DNA from: Phlebiopsis flavidoalba
Lineage: Eukaryota; Basidiomycota; Agaricomycetes; Polyporales; Phanerochaetaceae
Reading direction: 5' to 3'
Length of the DNA stretch: 64,000 nucleotides
NCBI GenBank assembly: GCA_035772785.1
Contig: JAOCPU010000004.1
Location: 434,001-498,000, forward strand
Positions 11,554-23,949 of this stretch are shown piece by piece; within the stretch, counting starts at the first letter, position 1, and each line of letters begins with the position of its first letter. The notes under the pieces are model-generated. The model searched no databases. It had not been told where the DNA came from and saw only the letters and a list, made by a program, of their open reading frames with translations. Position numbers and translations under genes: made by a program.

Positions 11554-12561
11554 AATCAGCGTAGGATCAGTGAACACCAAGGTAATTGATCTATGCTCTG
11601 ATTGATGTCCTATGCAATCTAGTTCAAATGGGCCATCAGACCACTAGTCCTATATTTATGCTATGTGTGATAGTTATGCTAATTGAACAAACTGTAGTCA
11701 CAGGTGTGATCTCACTCCTGTGCAATGTGTATACCAGTACTAATAATCATGTCGTTCTCATCTACATGATTGAGCAAGTAACTGGAAAGATGCCAATGAG
11801 GTACCTTCAGATCACTCAGCAACATATCTAGGAAACTCAAAAATATGCTCAATACTACAAGATACACTATATGATACACATTTTTGGACAAGATATTATA
11901 TGTGTGACAATAAGATATAGCGGCAAGATGGTACAACAGCAAGACTACATAACACAAATAAAAGAGAGATGCAAGAGTTGGCAAGACAGAAGTGGTGCAA
12001 TGGTCAATCTCCCCAAAAACAAAAAAACAAATGATATAGCTGCTTCCTTCTGCCCAATTGTATATTCTGCAGGCTTCGGCCATAGACAACGCTGCCTTGA
12101 TCTTTCCATAGAGGCTCAGGCCCATGGCCATCACTGCTTGATAGCTAGCAGAATGGGTGTGTCAAAAATTGGAGCAGAGGAGCACGTCTACTGGGGATAC
12201 ACAAGCGTGGGCACAGACTCAGGGAAGGAATTTTGAGGTTTTGTATGTTTCTTTCTCTGATATTTGCACATTGATGACTGGAACCCCTTACTAAGGGTAT
12301 AGTAGCAAGTGGCTGGTTTCTGCATGAGTTGCGTGGGCATATTTGCAACATTTGTGTTCCCTCTCTACCTCAATACTATACACTTTTCTTGCTACATTTA
12401 TGCACTGTTCCTCATTCTGATTTTGTTCTACTTGGGAGTTGTCAGCGCTCGGTTCAATACTCAAAGAGTAGTTTGTTTCTTGCGCTAATGATGGGGTAAG
12501 CATCTTTTGTTGTTTTCGTACTGATATGTCTAGTCTACAAGATTCATGCAGCTGCCACAAA
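11554..12561. other. No gene recognised between LINE and hAT element
   Basis: Two open frames overlap here, 11712-12134 (-) and 11871-12236 (+), but neither resembles a known family and both lack supporting context. I treat them as chance frames in old repeat sequence. Confidence 0.45.
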
Positions 12562-12710
12562 TAGTGATGTGTGGGCCTGGCTTAGCCTGAAAGCCCCGGC
12601 TCAGGCCTGGCTTAGAGGGCAGACAGCCTGCTGTAAGTGCAAGCCAGATTTTGAGCCGTCAAAGCCACAGATCAGGCCCAGCCTGATATTACATCTGAAG
12701 AGCTGTGGAA
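12562..12710. mobile_element. 5' terminal region of a hAT element
   Basis: The sequence TAGTGATGTGTGGGCCTGGC and the GGCC/GGCT-rich words that follow it are typical of the terminal inverted repeat and subterminal repeats of fungal hAT (Ac-like) transposons. It lies about 240 bp upstream of a hAT transposase relic in the same orientation. I could not find the matching 3' end, so the element is probably 3'-truncated or interrupted by later insertions. Confidence 0.6.
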
Positions 12711-12799
12711 CCAATAGTGTGAGTTCAAATTTATGTTATAAATGAGCTTTCTTACCTGATACAATGTTCTAGCCTGATGCAAGTTATCTAAATTGCGTA

Positions 12800-14225
12800 G
12801 GCGGCGGCAAAAGCAGTCACTACAAACTTGGACCTCAAAAAAGACAACAAAGACAACGCAGACAATAACTCAGACAATGACAAAGATAAAGACACAGACA
12901 AAGATGCAATAAACACATCTGAAGATGGTGAGCAATCCACAGAAGACAATATGGCAAGTGGCACAATGTTGGCAGATAATGTTAATGAGCCCAAATTCAA
13001 CGTCAACAAGAACTGCGAGGCTTGCTGACAACGCCGATATCAATATGATCATTGCCCCTATTGAAGACAGGCAAAATCTCACTGACGCAAACCAGAAGCT
13101 GGGCCGTTTATCAGTTACCAAAGTAAGTATTAGTCTATTGCATGCGTCTTCATCTATTCATCACACCATGGCTTGTTTCACAGTTTATAAAGCTGGCAAA
13201 GCAAATCTTTCACTCATAACCCTTTACAAAAACTTAGCCATCAGCAAGGCAGGCGTCTCTCAAAAAAGATAATTCAATTAGCTGCAATCCACCGGAATTT
13301 CCTCACTCAGGCAATCCAATGGGCTCCGCTACTTAAGGTGGTGATCAAGAAGCTTTTCGACATAGCAAAGTACAATAAGGGCATCCCAGGTAGATTAAGA
13401 AACCTGAAGCTCTGGCCACTTGAGTAGCGACTTCTTACCAGGTTGTGGCTACTCTTGAAGGTAAGCTTCTGATTTGTGTACACTATGTTGCACTATTTCT
13501 AACACTTTGTTTCACAGTTCTTTTTGCAAGCGACGGAGCACATCTTGAAAATGCAGACACTGCTTCTTTACATAGTCATTCCCATTATTGACGAGCTCAT
13601 ATCATGACTTGAGAATGCTGTCGCAAATACGCTACTCCTCTGGCCAGTACACGTGGCCGCTGTGCACAGCATCAAGATATTCAGCAAGTACTTACAAGAA
13701 GACTGACCAGTCCATTATATACCACATGGCAATGAGTAAGTCTTTGTTTGTTCTATTAACCTGTGCTAACTTTCAGTCCATTGCTAATGCTGTATCCAAA
13801 GCACAAGAAAACCTACTTTGTCAAGCAGAACTGGCTGATCAAATGAATCGTTAAATTGGAATGAATCTTTCGCAAGCAGTGGGAGGCCCACTATAAGCCA
13901 AAGCCCGTTGCACCTGACAGCGTGGCCAGAACGGTACATTGTATGTGCCTCAGAATTCAGAAAACCTTATTTATATACGTTCACCTTTTGTTAGCTTGAG
14001 GCCGCTACTACTACAGACAAGGACAACAATTTTCTTCAAGCCATCAGCACCACCTTGTCTAATGTCAATCAGGCTAGCTATGACGTGATTACAACATACT
14101 TCACTACTGGACCCGTTGCAGGACCCTACCATATATTGGAGCAGCTAGCTCACAAATGGGAGCTCCATAGCGCATATGGTGTTGGACTTCCTGTCTGCAT
14201 CTATCTATTTGAAAGACAAACAGGC
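12800..14225 (+). pseudogene. hAT-family transposase relic
   Basis: hAT transposases move DNA by a DDE cut-and-paste mechanism and dimerise through a C-terminal domain. An acidic Asp/Asn/Lys-rich N-terminal stretch (12828-13028) is followed by FDIAKYNKGIPGRLRNLKLW (about 13355-13420). Next come ATEHILKMQTLLLYIVIPII (about 13530-13595) and IFSKYLQED (about 13675). The end, about 14115-14215, reads DPTIYWSS and IAHMVLDFLSASIY, which corresponds to the hAT C-terminal dimerisation block. Frames shift several times and stops interrupt it. GT...AG pairs at about 13121-13182 and 13460-13520 could be introns. Confidence 0.7.
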
Positions 14226-15310
14226 TGTGATTAAAGTGACTTAAGCCCTGATTGTTTACTAGCTCACAATACATACTCTGTTACTTACCAAACCCTCACA
14301 TTAATGTAATATTTCACCTAAAACTTGTGATGTCTATTCATTGTGTGCACAGAATGTCATACTATTGTCGCCGAAGCAATGGCTCAACACGTACATGGGC
14401 AAAGTACAAAGGGGAGATGTAAAAACTAAACAAACTTGATGTTGGCAGGCAGCGAAGGCTGTACACAACAGGTCTCAGTTAGAGCTAGTGGCACGCGGGT
14501 CGAGCTAGGTCCAATGACCAAGTTAGCATTTGCATGTGTATATACAGACATTGGAGCTTACCTAAGTTCAATGACCAAGAGGTTGAAATGTGAAGACTTA
14601 GGCAGTGGTAGACTACGCTTAAATACCAGTTCACCGGAAATGATTACTAAGTCCATAGAAACGGATGGAAACCAACGGAATGTCTGAGTCGTGCCTGAGT
14701 CAGCGACTGAGTAAACATGTCAGTGTATATGACTAAAGCGGGGTTAGACTAGAGGGGTCATCTATTGTGACTAAGTGTTGTGCCTTTTGGGCCGAAGGGC
14801 CACTTCGGGTCGTGCAGAAGAGCGTTACACTAAGTCGGAAAAAATTCCACGCCCGTGGGTGTCTGTGCACATTGCGACAACTGTCTTGCTTGTATGACAT
14901 TGAATATGCTTTCTCTTCACTGTATGAGCAAACTGACTTTGCCACTGTGGCCATAATAAACACATGACACCTGTTGCCTTTTGGCATGTGATGTCTATTT
15001 GACTTATTTCACAAGTGCGCATGCAAGTCACTGTGGCACCTATAATTCTGGCACAAATGCTCTAAAACCGATAAATAGTGTTCAAATAATCAATTGTAGT
15101 ATATTACAAGTACACACAGATTGTGTTTGGAAAAATACCTGGAGGTACCCAAAATACCTGCAGACTTTGCCAGAGTCTAACCTGGATCTGCAAATCAATA
15201 CATCTGTGGGTTTAAAAGAACCAGTGGGTTATTATGCCTGTGGGTTATTATACCTGTGAATATTGATGGCAGATCTACCTACAAGTACTCGCAGATTATC
15301 CAGGGCTGTG
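14226..15310. other. No gene recognised; possible unidentified repeat pieces
   Basis: Only short frames, none with a known motif. The part about 14440-14790 has LTR-like composition, but no paired end or duplication can be shown. The part about 15120-15310 resembles the style of the hAT-like MITE at 33.7 kb (GGGTTATTAT and GGTACC words, ending near GAGCTTTA) but is too diverged to define. Confidence 0.4.
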
Positions 15311-15435
15311 CTGAGCTTTATGCTATTTTATACAACTTTTTATTATAGTTATGCAATAGCTGTCTTCAAGGATATCTTATTCAAAGTTTTTTGAGTGCTC
15401 AATATTTACATGTAATACACTTTAGTCAGTCACTG
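15311..15435. mobile_element. Right-end fragment of the 867-bp MITE family
   Basis: About 125 bp match the last part of the element at 415-1281, ending TCAGTCACTG followed by TA at 15436-15437. The left half is absent nearby, so this is a truncated copy. Confidence 0.65.
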
Positions 15436-17584
15436 TACAGAAAAATAAGGGTTCCATCAAGATTGTATTTTAGTTTTGTCATAGTGATTGCAAAAATATT
15501 ATTGCAATCATAGATATTCAATATTGAATGTTTTAACTAGCTCATAATATTTTTAATATTATATCAGTATATAATGCAACACCATTATATTTGTACTGTT
15601 TGTATTATTATCACTTTTGTTTAGCCATTTGAATAAAATACTTACATATATTTTTTATATAATCTATTGGTTTCTAAGTGGTTAAAGTTCAATTGCATAG
15701 TGTTTTCTGCAACTGTAAGTCAAACTGAGTCTTATTTCCAGATACTTTGCTCAATGATGGTAATAAAAGTAACAAATAATTGACTGATTAGTTAGTAACG
15801 GTACTTAGGACAGAAGGTCTGGTAACTTTGGACTGGAGAAGTGTAGGTAAGCATCACATGTGTCACCTCATTTGTATTGAAGTCAGTGAGTGGTAAGACA
15901 GAAGTGTAAAATGGTCCATTGTGACCTGATTATGTTTGCTTAGTCAATATTTAGCTTCTGTGCTTATTGGCAGTGTCATCCTGCTTCACTAATATGTTCA
16001 ATATATGTTGCTTGTTTATCAGGACTCACTCTCCAAACATTGTAAATTTTCATTCATTTCTTGCATTTATTAAGTGACATAGAGTCTATATCCATTCCTG
16101 GGTCAAGATATATTTTGAAACACACTGGACTCTCGGCACTAACTCCAGTTATCTGAGTTTATTTTACATACAACAATAAATAGTTTTAGACGAGTTTTAA
16201 AGAGGTCAGAAATATACAATACTGCATATGCATGACAAGGCTAGGAAGACAGATCAAAAAGAATGTTGGCTGTATAGATGCCGAGTCAGGAGTGCTTTTG
16301 TATTTTGCGCTGAGCATTGACAATGGAGTTTTTTTGGGCCTTCAGCGCATTTGAAGCTGCACTATATTCATTCTATCTATCTGTAGGCAAATGTGATATT
16401 ATATACCTACATCTGTCCAATCCAAAGTCATCAGATCCTCTTGGGAAGTTCCAATTGGGTCAAGTTGCTTACTCCGTAAGTAGCTAGTGACTAGTGCTCA
16501 ACAGTGACTAATTTTACACGTGGTGCCTGTTCTAGAGTCTACTCTCATGGAATGACTCACAAATTTTTCAAAATGCAGCTGGTATTATATATGTCTTGTA
16601 ACAAAACTTATGAACATTTCATAGACAGAGCCATGAATTTGTTTGCAGGTATAGAGAGCTCTCAGTCACATGCATCTCTATGCATATCAAACTCCCATGC
16701 ATGAAATCATATCAGTTACTAACACACACATTTATAGAAATAAAGGTATATAAATGGCTTCTGGCCACTGTGCTTGCTACCAAAAATAGCAACCAGCTAC
16801 TAGGCCTTTTTTGAATGCACAGTGAAAAATATGATCAATGATAGCAGTCTCTGATATCAAACCAGGAACTGGCTCATTGGTGCTGCTGTGAGACTCAATG
16901 AGATTCAAGAGTTTATCTGTGTATTCAGTGGATACAAGCAAAATACATTACCATGAAAACAGGCCCAAGTTGATTGGGAATTCTATTGCCTAGGTTTGTT
17001 GTATTTGGTGAGACTGACAAGTTGCTCCAAGTGGCCTGAAAATAGAGGGCCTGTTTGATAATAGATACCAGCAAGTTCCAATAAGTTATAATTGCCCAAA
17101 CCATTTTCTCGGGTGTTTAGTTTGGAATGTGGTAGCTTACAGCTAGGTTGTCACAGATTGCAGAGCTCCTTCACAATTTCTGTAAGCTACAATATAAGTG
17201 AAAGAGCAATTGATGTAGCGGAAGAAAATTGTCAACAATGAACCTTGATAACAGGAAAGTAGGCCCACTGTTTCCTTCCAGGAATTAAGCTTCTTCTCAA
17301 ATGTCAAGGGAAAGTTTTATGTGTCACTTATTTGCAGCCTTTCAGTTAGTGTCAAGCTCTTCAGAATCCTTGTGCTTGTGATTGGTGGGGCCTGGCCCTC
17401 TTCAAAGTCCAAGTGTGATGTTAATATTTTATAATAAGGCTGCTGTCTTCCTTGTTACTGTTATCCTTGTTGCAACAACTTTGGAACATAGTCTGGGGAG
17501 GAAGTAAGAGATGAAAGTCAATTCAATGAAGTATATAATATATATGTTCATATTTCCATATATGTACAAAGCAAAGGATATTCG
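15436..17584. other. AT-rich gene-free stretch
   Basis: About 2.1 kb with no recognisable coding region, RNA gene or element terminus. Only short chance frames are present. Confidence 0.5.
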
Positions 17585-18080
17585 TTCACTCCATGTTTTC
17601 ACCAGCCTTCAGTGTGGTGCTCTGGCACTCCACTGGTCGAGTTACGGCTCCCAGTTGAAGACATTGAGCCATATGAGTACAGCTAGGCTTCACATGCCTC
17701 CATGGAGCTGTGTTTGTGGGCCTGTTCAGTTGCCAGACTGAAGGACCTTCTCTAGCTTCCTTGATATTTAGCAGACTTTGTGCACATCTCCAGGTACTTT
17801 TGTTATGTAGCAGACGAGCTTTGCATATAGCATGCAGAAAATGTCAGACAGTGTGTTTGTTTAGCTATTGTATGTGATGCTATGCCCTTGCTTGCTCCTT
17901 TATAGCCTTCCAGGGGGGGTCCAATGGCCCTGCCATATTATTTCTCGATCTTTCAGGGTTTCCCTCTATTTCCCTAAGCTCTGGCAATAGTGTTCGGGTC
18001 ACTGTGTGATTAAGCGCCTGATTGTGTCTTAGGCTGGATTCTCTTCAGTTGCTTGCTGCAGTCTTCAGGCCAGTATAGTG
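17585..18080. mobile_element. Copia LTR fragments (two partial copies)
   Basis: 17585-17690 matches the right-hand part of the LTR seen complete at 21.1 and 23.95 kb (GGTGCTCTGGCACTCCACTG, then a CCCAGTT end). 17866-18080 matches its left-hand part (TGTATGTGATGC start, CTCTATTTCCCTAAGCTC, GTTCGGGTCACTG, ATTAAGCGCC). The order of the two pieces is reversed relative to a full LTR, which suggests rearrangement or abutting partial copies. Confidence 0.6.
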
Positions 18081-19004
18081 ATGCAATTGAGTTAAATGCT
18101 TATTTGGTGTGATGCACTCACTAGCTAGTGTGTGTATGTCCGGACAAGCATTGACAAAGTTTATTTCTCCAGATGCAAGCAACAAAATATAACAATGGCA
18201 CAAAACTCAGTTTGAATCTAACACAGATGGGATTGACTTATGGATGCATTTTACAAAATTGAGTTCTACATGAGTTGTCAACGGAGGCCCACTCATTCAT
18301 ATGGTAGCCTTGTACCAGGCGTTAATTAATAACTGCCTAATAAATTTGTGACTGATAGAGGACCAGGTACTTGCTCAGGTAGGTCCTTCACCACTTTCAC
18401 TAATAGTCCAATGCTGTGTGGCGCGCATTCTCATGCTTACAGATGATAGGTTTGATGACCACCTTTTATGGAAAGAGTTGGCGTCTTATTTCATTCCTAT
18501 CAGCAACTCCATTGTGGTTGTAGGCAGGCAAGTGCAATGCTCATGAAGGGGTGGTGCCGTTGTTGCCCAGATTGGCTTTGCACATTCCTTACAGTTTGCG
18601 AAGATAGAGCCTGACACTTAAAGCTATAGCTTTGTGATTGTTGTGAGATAAAAATTGTAACTGACGCAACTCACAGAACGCAGGTGTACTTCCAGTCCAG
18701 CCTCTCATAGAGTTCCTGTCCAATATAAAACAAATTATGCAAGATTAAGCCAGAATCCCGGACATTCGATGACAAAGGCGAACTCGCATCTGTTGAGGTG
18801 GAGCCCGGCCCCCCTCATCGGTTTGTTGAGGCACATGGTGAATGGTGTACCACTCAAGTAAGTCTAAGCTTCCTCCTCTTAACTACGGTTTGGCATTGGT
18901 GCCCCAGTGAGCACTTGACAGGTACATGAAGAGGAGTGTATGGGTATGGCTAATTTGGATATAGCTACCTCCCAAATTACCAGATGGAGGTTCAGAATTC
19001 GAAA
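18081..19004. other. No gene recognised inside the copia nest
   Basis: Intervening sequence with no motif I can assign. A few phrases suggest degenerate retrotransposon coding but cannot be placed. Confidence 0.35.
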
Positions 19005-19150
19005 TGGTACAGTGACCGAAATGTGAGGTGCCAGAACTCCAGATAGAGTGAGCAACACAATAATGCATTACAGCGAGAATACAGCATACTGACCTGAAGG
19101 CTGGGGTCACAAACTGAAGAGAAGCCTAAGGCCATGCCCTGAGGTGGAAG
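19005..19150. mobile_element. Inverted fragment of the copia LTR right half
   Basis: The plus strand reads CAGCATACTGACCTGAAGGC, then TCACAAACTGAAGAGAAGCC. This is the reverse complement of the right-hand half of the LTRs at 21.3-21.5 and 24.15-24.3 kb. It is the only LTR piece in this nest in the opposite orientation. Confidence 0.6.
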
Positions 19151-19235
19151 CTGCAGAGATGTGCTGCATGAAGCGAGAGTGTTTGTTGCTCTCTTGCATG
19201 GCAAAGTCATGCCTTTCTCAGCTTCCATATTGCCC

Positions 19236-19425
19236 GTTTCTCCGTTGTGTGGGATGCCACGCCTTTCTCTGCTCCTATTCGCATGGCCCTTATGGCCTCT
19301 CCGTATTATATCACGATTTCTCCGTATTTCCCACTATTTTCCTAGCTCTTATTGTAGACTTGCATAATGCTCGAGTCACGTAGTGATTAAGCACTGGGGT
19401 GCGTCTTATGCCGCCAAATCCATAG
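19236..19425. mobile_element. LTR-like segment directly 3' of copia pol
   Basis: The left-hand LTR part (GGATGCCACGCCTTTCTCTG through CGAGTCACG and GATTAAGCACTG to GCGTCTTATGCC) lies immediately beyond the stop codon of the minus-strand copia RNase H region (19429-19431). That is where a 3' LTR belongs. The right-hand half of the LTR is missing here. Confidence 0.65.
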
Positions 19426-19428
19426 CAT

Positions 19429-20270
19429 TTACTTCAGACTCATAAGAGCTCGCAGTTTAGCTACCGTTGACCCAGGCAAAGCTTTGGTCAAGAGGTCTGC
19501 CACTATAGTCCCAGTGGGTACATGGCCTGGGGCAATGTCCCTCCCTCTTCAACAATATCACACAGCCAATGAAGGCGCAATTGAGCGCATTTCAAAACCT
19601 TCCATGATGCTCAGGGTTTTTCGCTACTGCGACAGCACAGTTGGTTCAAATCTATATAAGACCACTTAACTAAGCTCAGTGGACAAGTTTGCGCATCCAG
19701 GCAATGTCCCCGTAGCTGCCAATAGTAGCAAGATACTCCGCTCAAATAGTTCACTGAGAAAAAACTACTGCTTGTAGCTTGGAGCCCCCCCAATTCACCG
19801 CTCCAGCTACAAACCTGAGCATGTATGCGGCAGTAGATCACAAGATGTTCTCATAGCGCCAGCATAATCAGCATCAGTATGTCAAAAAGAGCTCATCCTG
19901 CTTTGAAGGTCCATAAATCAATCAGAGATCGACAGGACCCTTGAAACACCGGAATGGGTGCTTGACTGCTTGCCAGCGCGCCTTACCAGGATTCGCATTA
20001 AAGCGAGCCAGCAAGGCCCCAGCATAAATGATGTCAGCCAGGTACAAATAACCTGGTGCATGAGAGAACCAACTGCACTAAGGTATGGAACTTTTGTCAT
20101 GAGCGCCTTATCCTTATCAGTGGAGGGCTATCAGAGGACGAAAGGTGAACCTAGGCACCATAGGCGTCTTTTACCAGTGAGCAATCCAGGAAGCCATACT
20201 ACTCAAGCATATTGGTAATATGTACACTGATGCCGTGATAGCAAAATGCGGTGGTTTGAGATGGTCCCTA
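19429..20270 (-). pseudogene. Copia Pol C-terminus: end of RT and RNase H
   Basis: In minus-strand order the frames read YITNMLE (about 20210), PYLSAVGSLMH and LLARFNANPG (about 19960-20090), then AVKHPFRC (about 19950) and AEYLATIGSYGDIAWMRKLV (about 19680-19740). They end ADLLTKALPGSTVAKLRAL with a stop at 19431-19429. This is the conserved tail of Ty1/copia polyproteins, where RNase H removes the RNA strand during reverse transcription. There are several frameshifts and stops, so the copy is defective as read. Confidence 0.82.
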
Positions 20271-21127
20271 GCACTCTTTAAAAAAACACCTAATAAACTG
20301 GGGGTTCCCTGTCTGTGTCCAGCTCCGGCCCAGACTCCACCTCGCCACCAGTGCCTGAAATCCCTGTCCTTTCTTTCCGTTATCATCTCCTCATCCACCC
20401 TTCGACACAGAATGTCTGCCTAAGGCATGACAAACACGCTGTGGTGTGGCATATCCGCATCACCATCTGCGCCAGCGTCGGTGTCACCCACATTGACCAA
20501 TATACAGGTTATCATTTAGTGTGAGCACAAAGCAAGCTGTTGAGAGCCATAAGGCTTATCTAATTGAGCTTATAGGAAAGGTCAATGAATAGCAAAAACA
20601 TGCTCTAAGCGGGCAGGCCGCACATTATCAGCTGTGCCTAAGAAAGCTCAAAAAGCAGCCATCTGATATTGATATTCGCAACATAGAAGACTCGTTTAAC
20701 TTGAAAATCATCTACAACTCTCATTATCAATGCCTAGAATATCCAATAGGTGGAGTTTTGTCCCAAATAAGGATATAAACCATGGCGCGGAAATCGGACA
20801 ACAATGCAGATAGTTTACGTAGCATGATTGGTATGATGTAGGCGCCTGCTATGTCACGGACGCTTTGGAGCGGACAACTGGACAGCCGCACAGCTAGAAG
20901 ACCGGAGAGGCAGAATCCTCATTTTTTGTATGCTCTCCATTCTTTATACCCTGTAGGAATGGATTGAGACCAAGGTTGCGTGGTTAAAAAAGCTCCTCCA
21001 CTATTCGGTCAGACTGATGCTGTCAGTGGAATCTGACATTGTCAGAGGCACAGTCTCAATAATAGATGTACAGTGACGAATCTGAATAAGGCCCCAACTA
21101 AGTACAAAGCTTCATGTTTGTTTCTAA
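20271..21127. other. Unassigned part of the copia nest
   Basis: No clear protein match. On the minus strand it should hold the RT palm of the element, but the catalytic YVDD box is not visible, so this part is probably deleted or replaced. Confidence 0.35.
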
Positions 21128-21545
21128 AAACTGTTGTATGCACAGTCACGCCTCTCTCTCTCCGCTCTTTATATAGCTTCCCGAATCCCACAACTCTTAT
21201 GACCTTCCATACTATTCCTCAAATTTCTCGGTTTTCTCTCCATCTTGTCTAGCTCTAGTTGTAGACATTGTGCACGTAGTGTTCGAGTCACTGGCAGTTA
21301 AGCACTTGTGTGCGTCTTATGCCTGAGGGCACCGGCTTAGGCTTCTCGATTCATTTTCTCACAGCGTTAAGGGGGGGCACAACAGTGGGGGGGGACTCCA
21401 GAAAAGCCTTTAGCTAGTCAGTATGCTGTATCTTTGCTGTGATCACATTCAGTTGTCTGACTCCAGCCCGTCAGTTTGGTGTTCTGGCACTCTACTTGGG
21501 TCAAGTTCTGACTCTCAGTTCAGTACCTCAACAGTGTAGCATTGC
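21128..21545. mobile_element. Complete-looking copia LTR inserted within the element
   Basis: Both halves of the LTR are present in order: the left part (CTCTCCGCTCTTTATATAGC, CTAGCTCTAGTTGTAGAC, TTCGAGTCACTGG) and the right part (TCAGTATGCTGTATCTTTGC, TGTTCTGGCACTCTAC). It closely parallels 23950-24325. It lies between the integrase/linker region and the RNase H region of the minus-strand copia, so it is best read as a solo LTR from a later, nested insertion. Exact termini are uncertain by about 10 bp. Confidence 0.7.
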
Positions 21546-22650
21546 AGAGTCTTGTTTCTAAGACACAGTTCCTGCCTCCTTTAGCTCATTCCCAGCTGAG
21601 ACTTCATCATTCGCTTTCAGAACACCACCGAAGACGCCAAAGTGGAAGGCATCCGGCTGGTGGCATTATAGATCTCTCCTTGATATTCACCATGATGAAC
21701 ACATGAGTTATATACAATGAGCGCAGGTCAAGGTTTTTCGGAGCACAGTATAGCAGTACTAAGTGGAGTGTTGCACCCAATGCACACTGTTGTTAAGCGA
21801 AGCTACTAAGGATCAGTACCAGGGCACTGTATATAGCCTTGTGGCGACCAGTCTAGGCTTCTGACACCTCAGCTCACCATCAGAAAAAAAACTTACCTGG
21901 CTAAGCACCACCCCTTGTACAGCCAATGGCCTCTTCACTAACGGTGACAGTATAAACATGGATTCCAAGTCCTATTCGCAATACCCCGTGCGTTCGATCC
22001 TGACCTCACTTGCCCACAGCTCTCTGCTTGATCTGCGTTCTCAATGCTTCATAGGCTCATACCAATTGATAGACCACGCACGATGCGCAGCAGGTCTTGT
22101 TGCTTTGCCTTCAACAGGACCTCATCATCGCTCTGATCATGCAGCTTTCATTTAAGCACCTCACCCTCCAAAGGAGGGTGATGCACAGGCTCTGCGTAGC
22201 GGTGGGTTAGGGGAATGATGCTGGATCTTGCACGAGCCGCTGACCAGGTGGCCACTATGCCCACATTAATGGCAACGGAGGGCTCTGACGAGCCAGCTGA
22301 CTGTGAAGTTGATGACCTAGGTTGCAACTCGGAACGAGCTGCAGGCCTGGAACGAGACTGTGATGATGCAGTGGGCCTCGAGCACCGCTCAGAACGAGCT
22401 TGGGAGCGAGGTCAGGTGCAGGCATGTCTGGCTCATTCGCTGCAGGAGCAGGAGCAAGCACAGGATCAGGGGGCGCAATAGGGGGCGGAGAAGGAGTGCG
22501 AGGCTCAGGAGGAGGAGGATCAGCAGGCACAGGGTGCGCTGCAGGCAGACTCTGCACCCCCCCCAACACGAGGCTGCTGAGCATCTGTAGGAGACTGAGG
22601 CGAGTAAAACTCAAAAGCCCAGGAGGAGACCATCCAAGACACAGGTTCCT
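21546..22650 (-). pseudogene. Copia Pol linker and degenerate start of RT
   Basis: At 22255-22614 the minus strand encodes a strongly proline-rich stretch (PADPPPPEPRTPSPPPIAPP), the usual spacer between integrase and reverse transcriptase in fungal copia proteins. Downstream, about 21600-22200, only short blocks remain and no catalytic RT residues can be identified. Confidence 0.5.
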
Positions 22651-22699
22651 AGAGAGGGGTGAGAGTGGAAAGGAGGAAGACTGGCCCAGTCCTTTGTCC

Positions 22700-23890
22700 C
22701 AGGGAAGTAACGCTCATCGAAAACAGCGTGTTTCAGGGATAGTGACCTTTGTGCCTGGATTGTAAGAACTTCCAACCCTTGTAGTCAGGTGGATAGCCAA
22801 TGAAGATTGGACTTCTCCATGTGAGAGCCCCGCGCACCACGCTTGTCCTTTGGCACATGCACATATGCCAGACACCCCCAGATGCGCAAATGTGACACAT
22901 CTGGTTTCCACCATAGAAGGCTTCAAAGGGTGTTACCCCAGGGCGTGCAGAGGTGGGACAGCGGTTAAGGACGTGTACTAGGCGAAGACAAGGCCTCCCC
23001 CCCCCCCCCCAGAACGAAGGCAGTAAACGAGCTTCAAAGAGAGCATAGCAGTGATGCCCTCAGCCAGAGTGCGGTTGTGCTCTGAAACGCTCAGCAACAC
23101 CATTCTGCTGACGTTGATTGCGCACAGTGTGTTGCAACCCCCCCCTCGATGCCGTGCTCAATGCAAAAAGCTTCGAACTAACTTGCCTGATGTACTTCCC
23201 CACCCCTTGTCGTCGCGCAGAGCAAGGAGCCTTCTGCCCATCTGAGCTTCAGCATGTGTCTTTGAAAATCTGCCTGGAAACGCCTAGCAAACGCCTCTCG
23301 CCTTGGTTCGTCATGAGGCAAAACCAGCTCACACGCGAGGAGTGTTGATGAAGGTGATGCCAGTAGCGATAGCCAGAGTGTGTGAGGATCAGGAAGAGGG
23401 CATGGACATCAGAGTGGACAGTTGGCGCGGTTTTATTATTACGATTAACGAGAGAGGGATGGAGCAGCGTTCAGCTTGCCTGCAAGACAAGGCTCGCATG
23501 ATAGTATCTGCAGGCCTGTGAATTTGCTAAGCTTCAACCATCACTGCACCACATCAGCGAGTTGCGCACAACCCTCGAAGTGAAGTGCGCAAAGTCGGCG
23601 GTGCCAAGCGCCTTGTTGAGAGGCAGAGTATAGGTGGAGGAGAGGATGAGGCAGACTCAAGGGAGGGCAAGAACCGTTCGCTCGAGTAGGCAGATGTTGG
23701 ATGCCATCAATTGTAGCGGAAGAAGAGTGTTGTCCTTTGTCACGATCAAAGTCCATGCGGTCAGAGTACATGTGAACGTTCATACGATGGCATTGAGTAA
23801 GGTAGAGGACAGCGAACAGATTTTGATCCAAGTGCAGGGACGAGTGCAAGACTCTGCTAAACTCCACAGCTTGCGCAGACACCCCCCCCC
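22700..23890 (-). pseudogene. Copia GAG-pre-integrase and integrase region
   Basis: Minus-strand frames read RVLHSSLHLDQNLFAVLYLT and, after it, SDRMDF (about 23750-23860). Next is GAWHRRLCALHFEGC (about 23570-23610), which holds the GAG-pre-integrase His of the zinc-binding HHCC motif. The Cys pair follows as CEPCL (about 23490). QQNGVAERF (about 23080) is the integrase block that normally carries the catalytic Glu region. The copia C-terminal block follows (SHMEKSNFIGYPPDYKGWKF, about 22745-22830). Integrase joins the cDNA to host DNA. Multiple frame breaks are present. Confidence 0.8.
22997..23010. repeat. Poly-C homopolymer (14 nt)
   Basis: A run of fourteen C interrupts the copia integrase coding sequence. 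It is a likely place for length error. Confidence 0.9.
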
Positions 23891-23949
23891 CAACCGCCTG
23901 GAGCGAACACCACAGATCCTCACCCTCAGGTAGACAATGGTGTTCTTTT

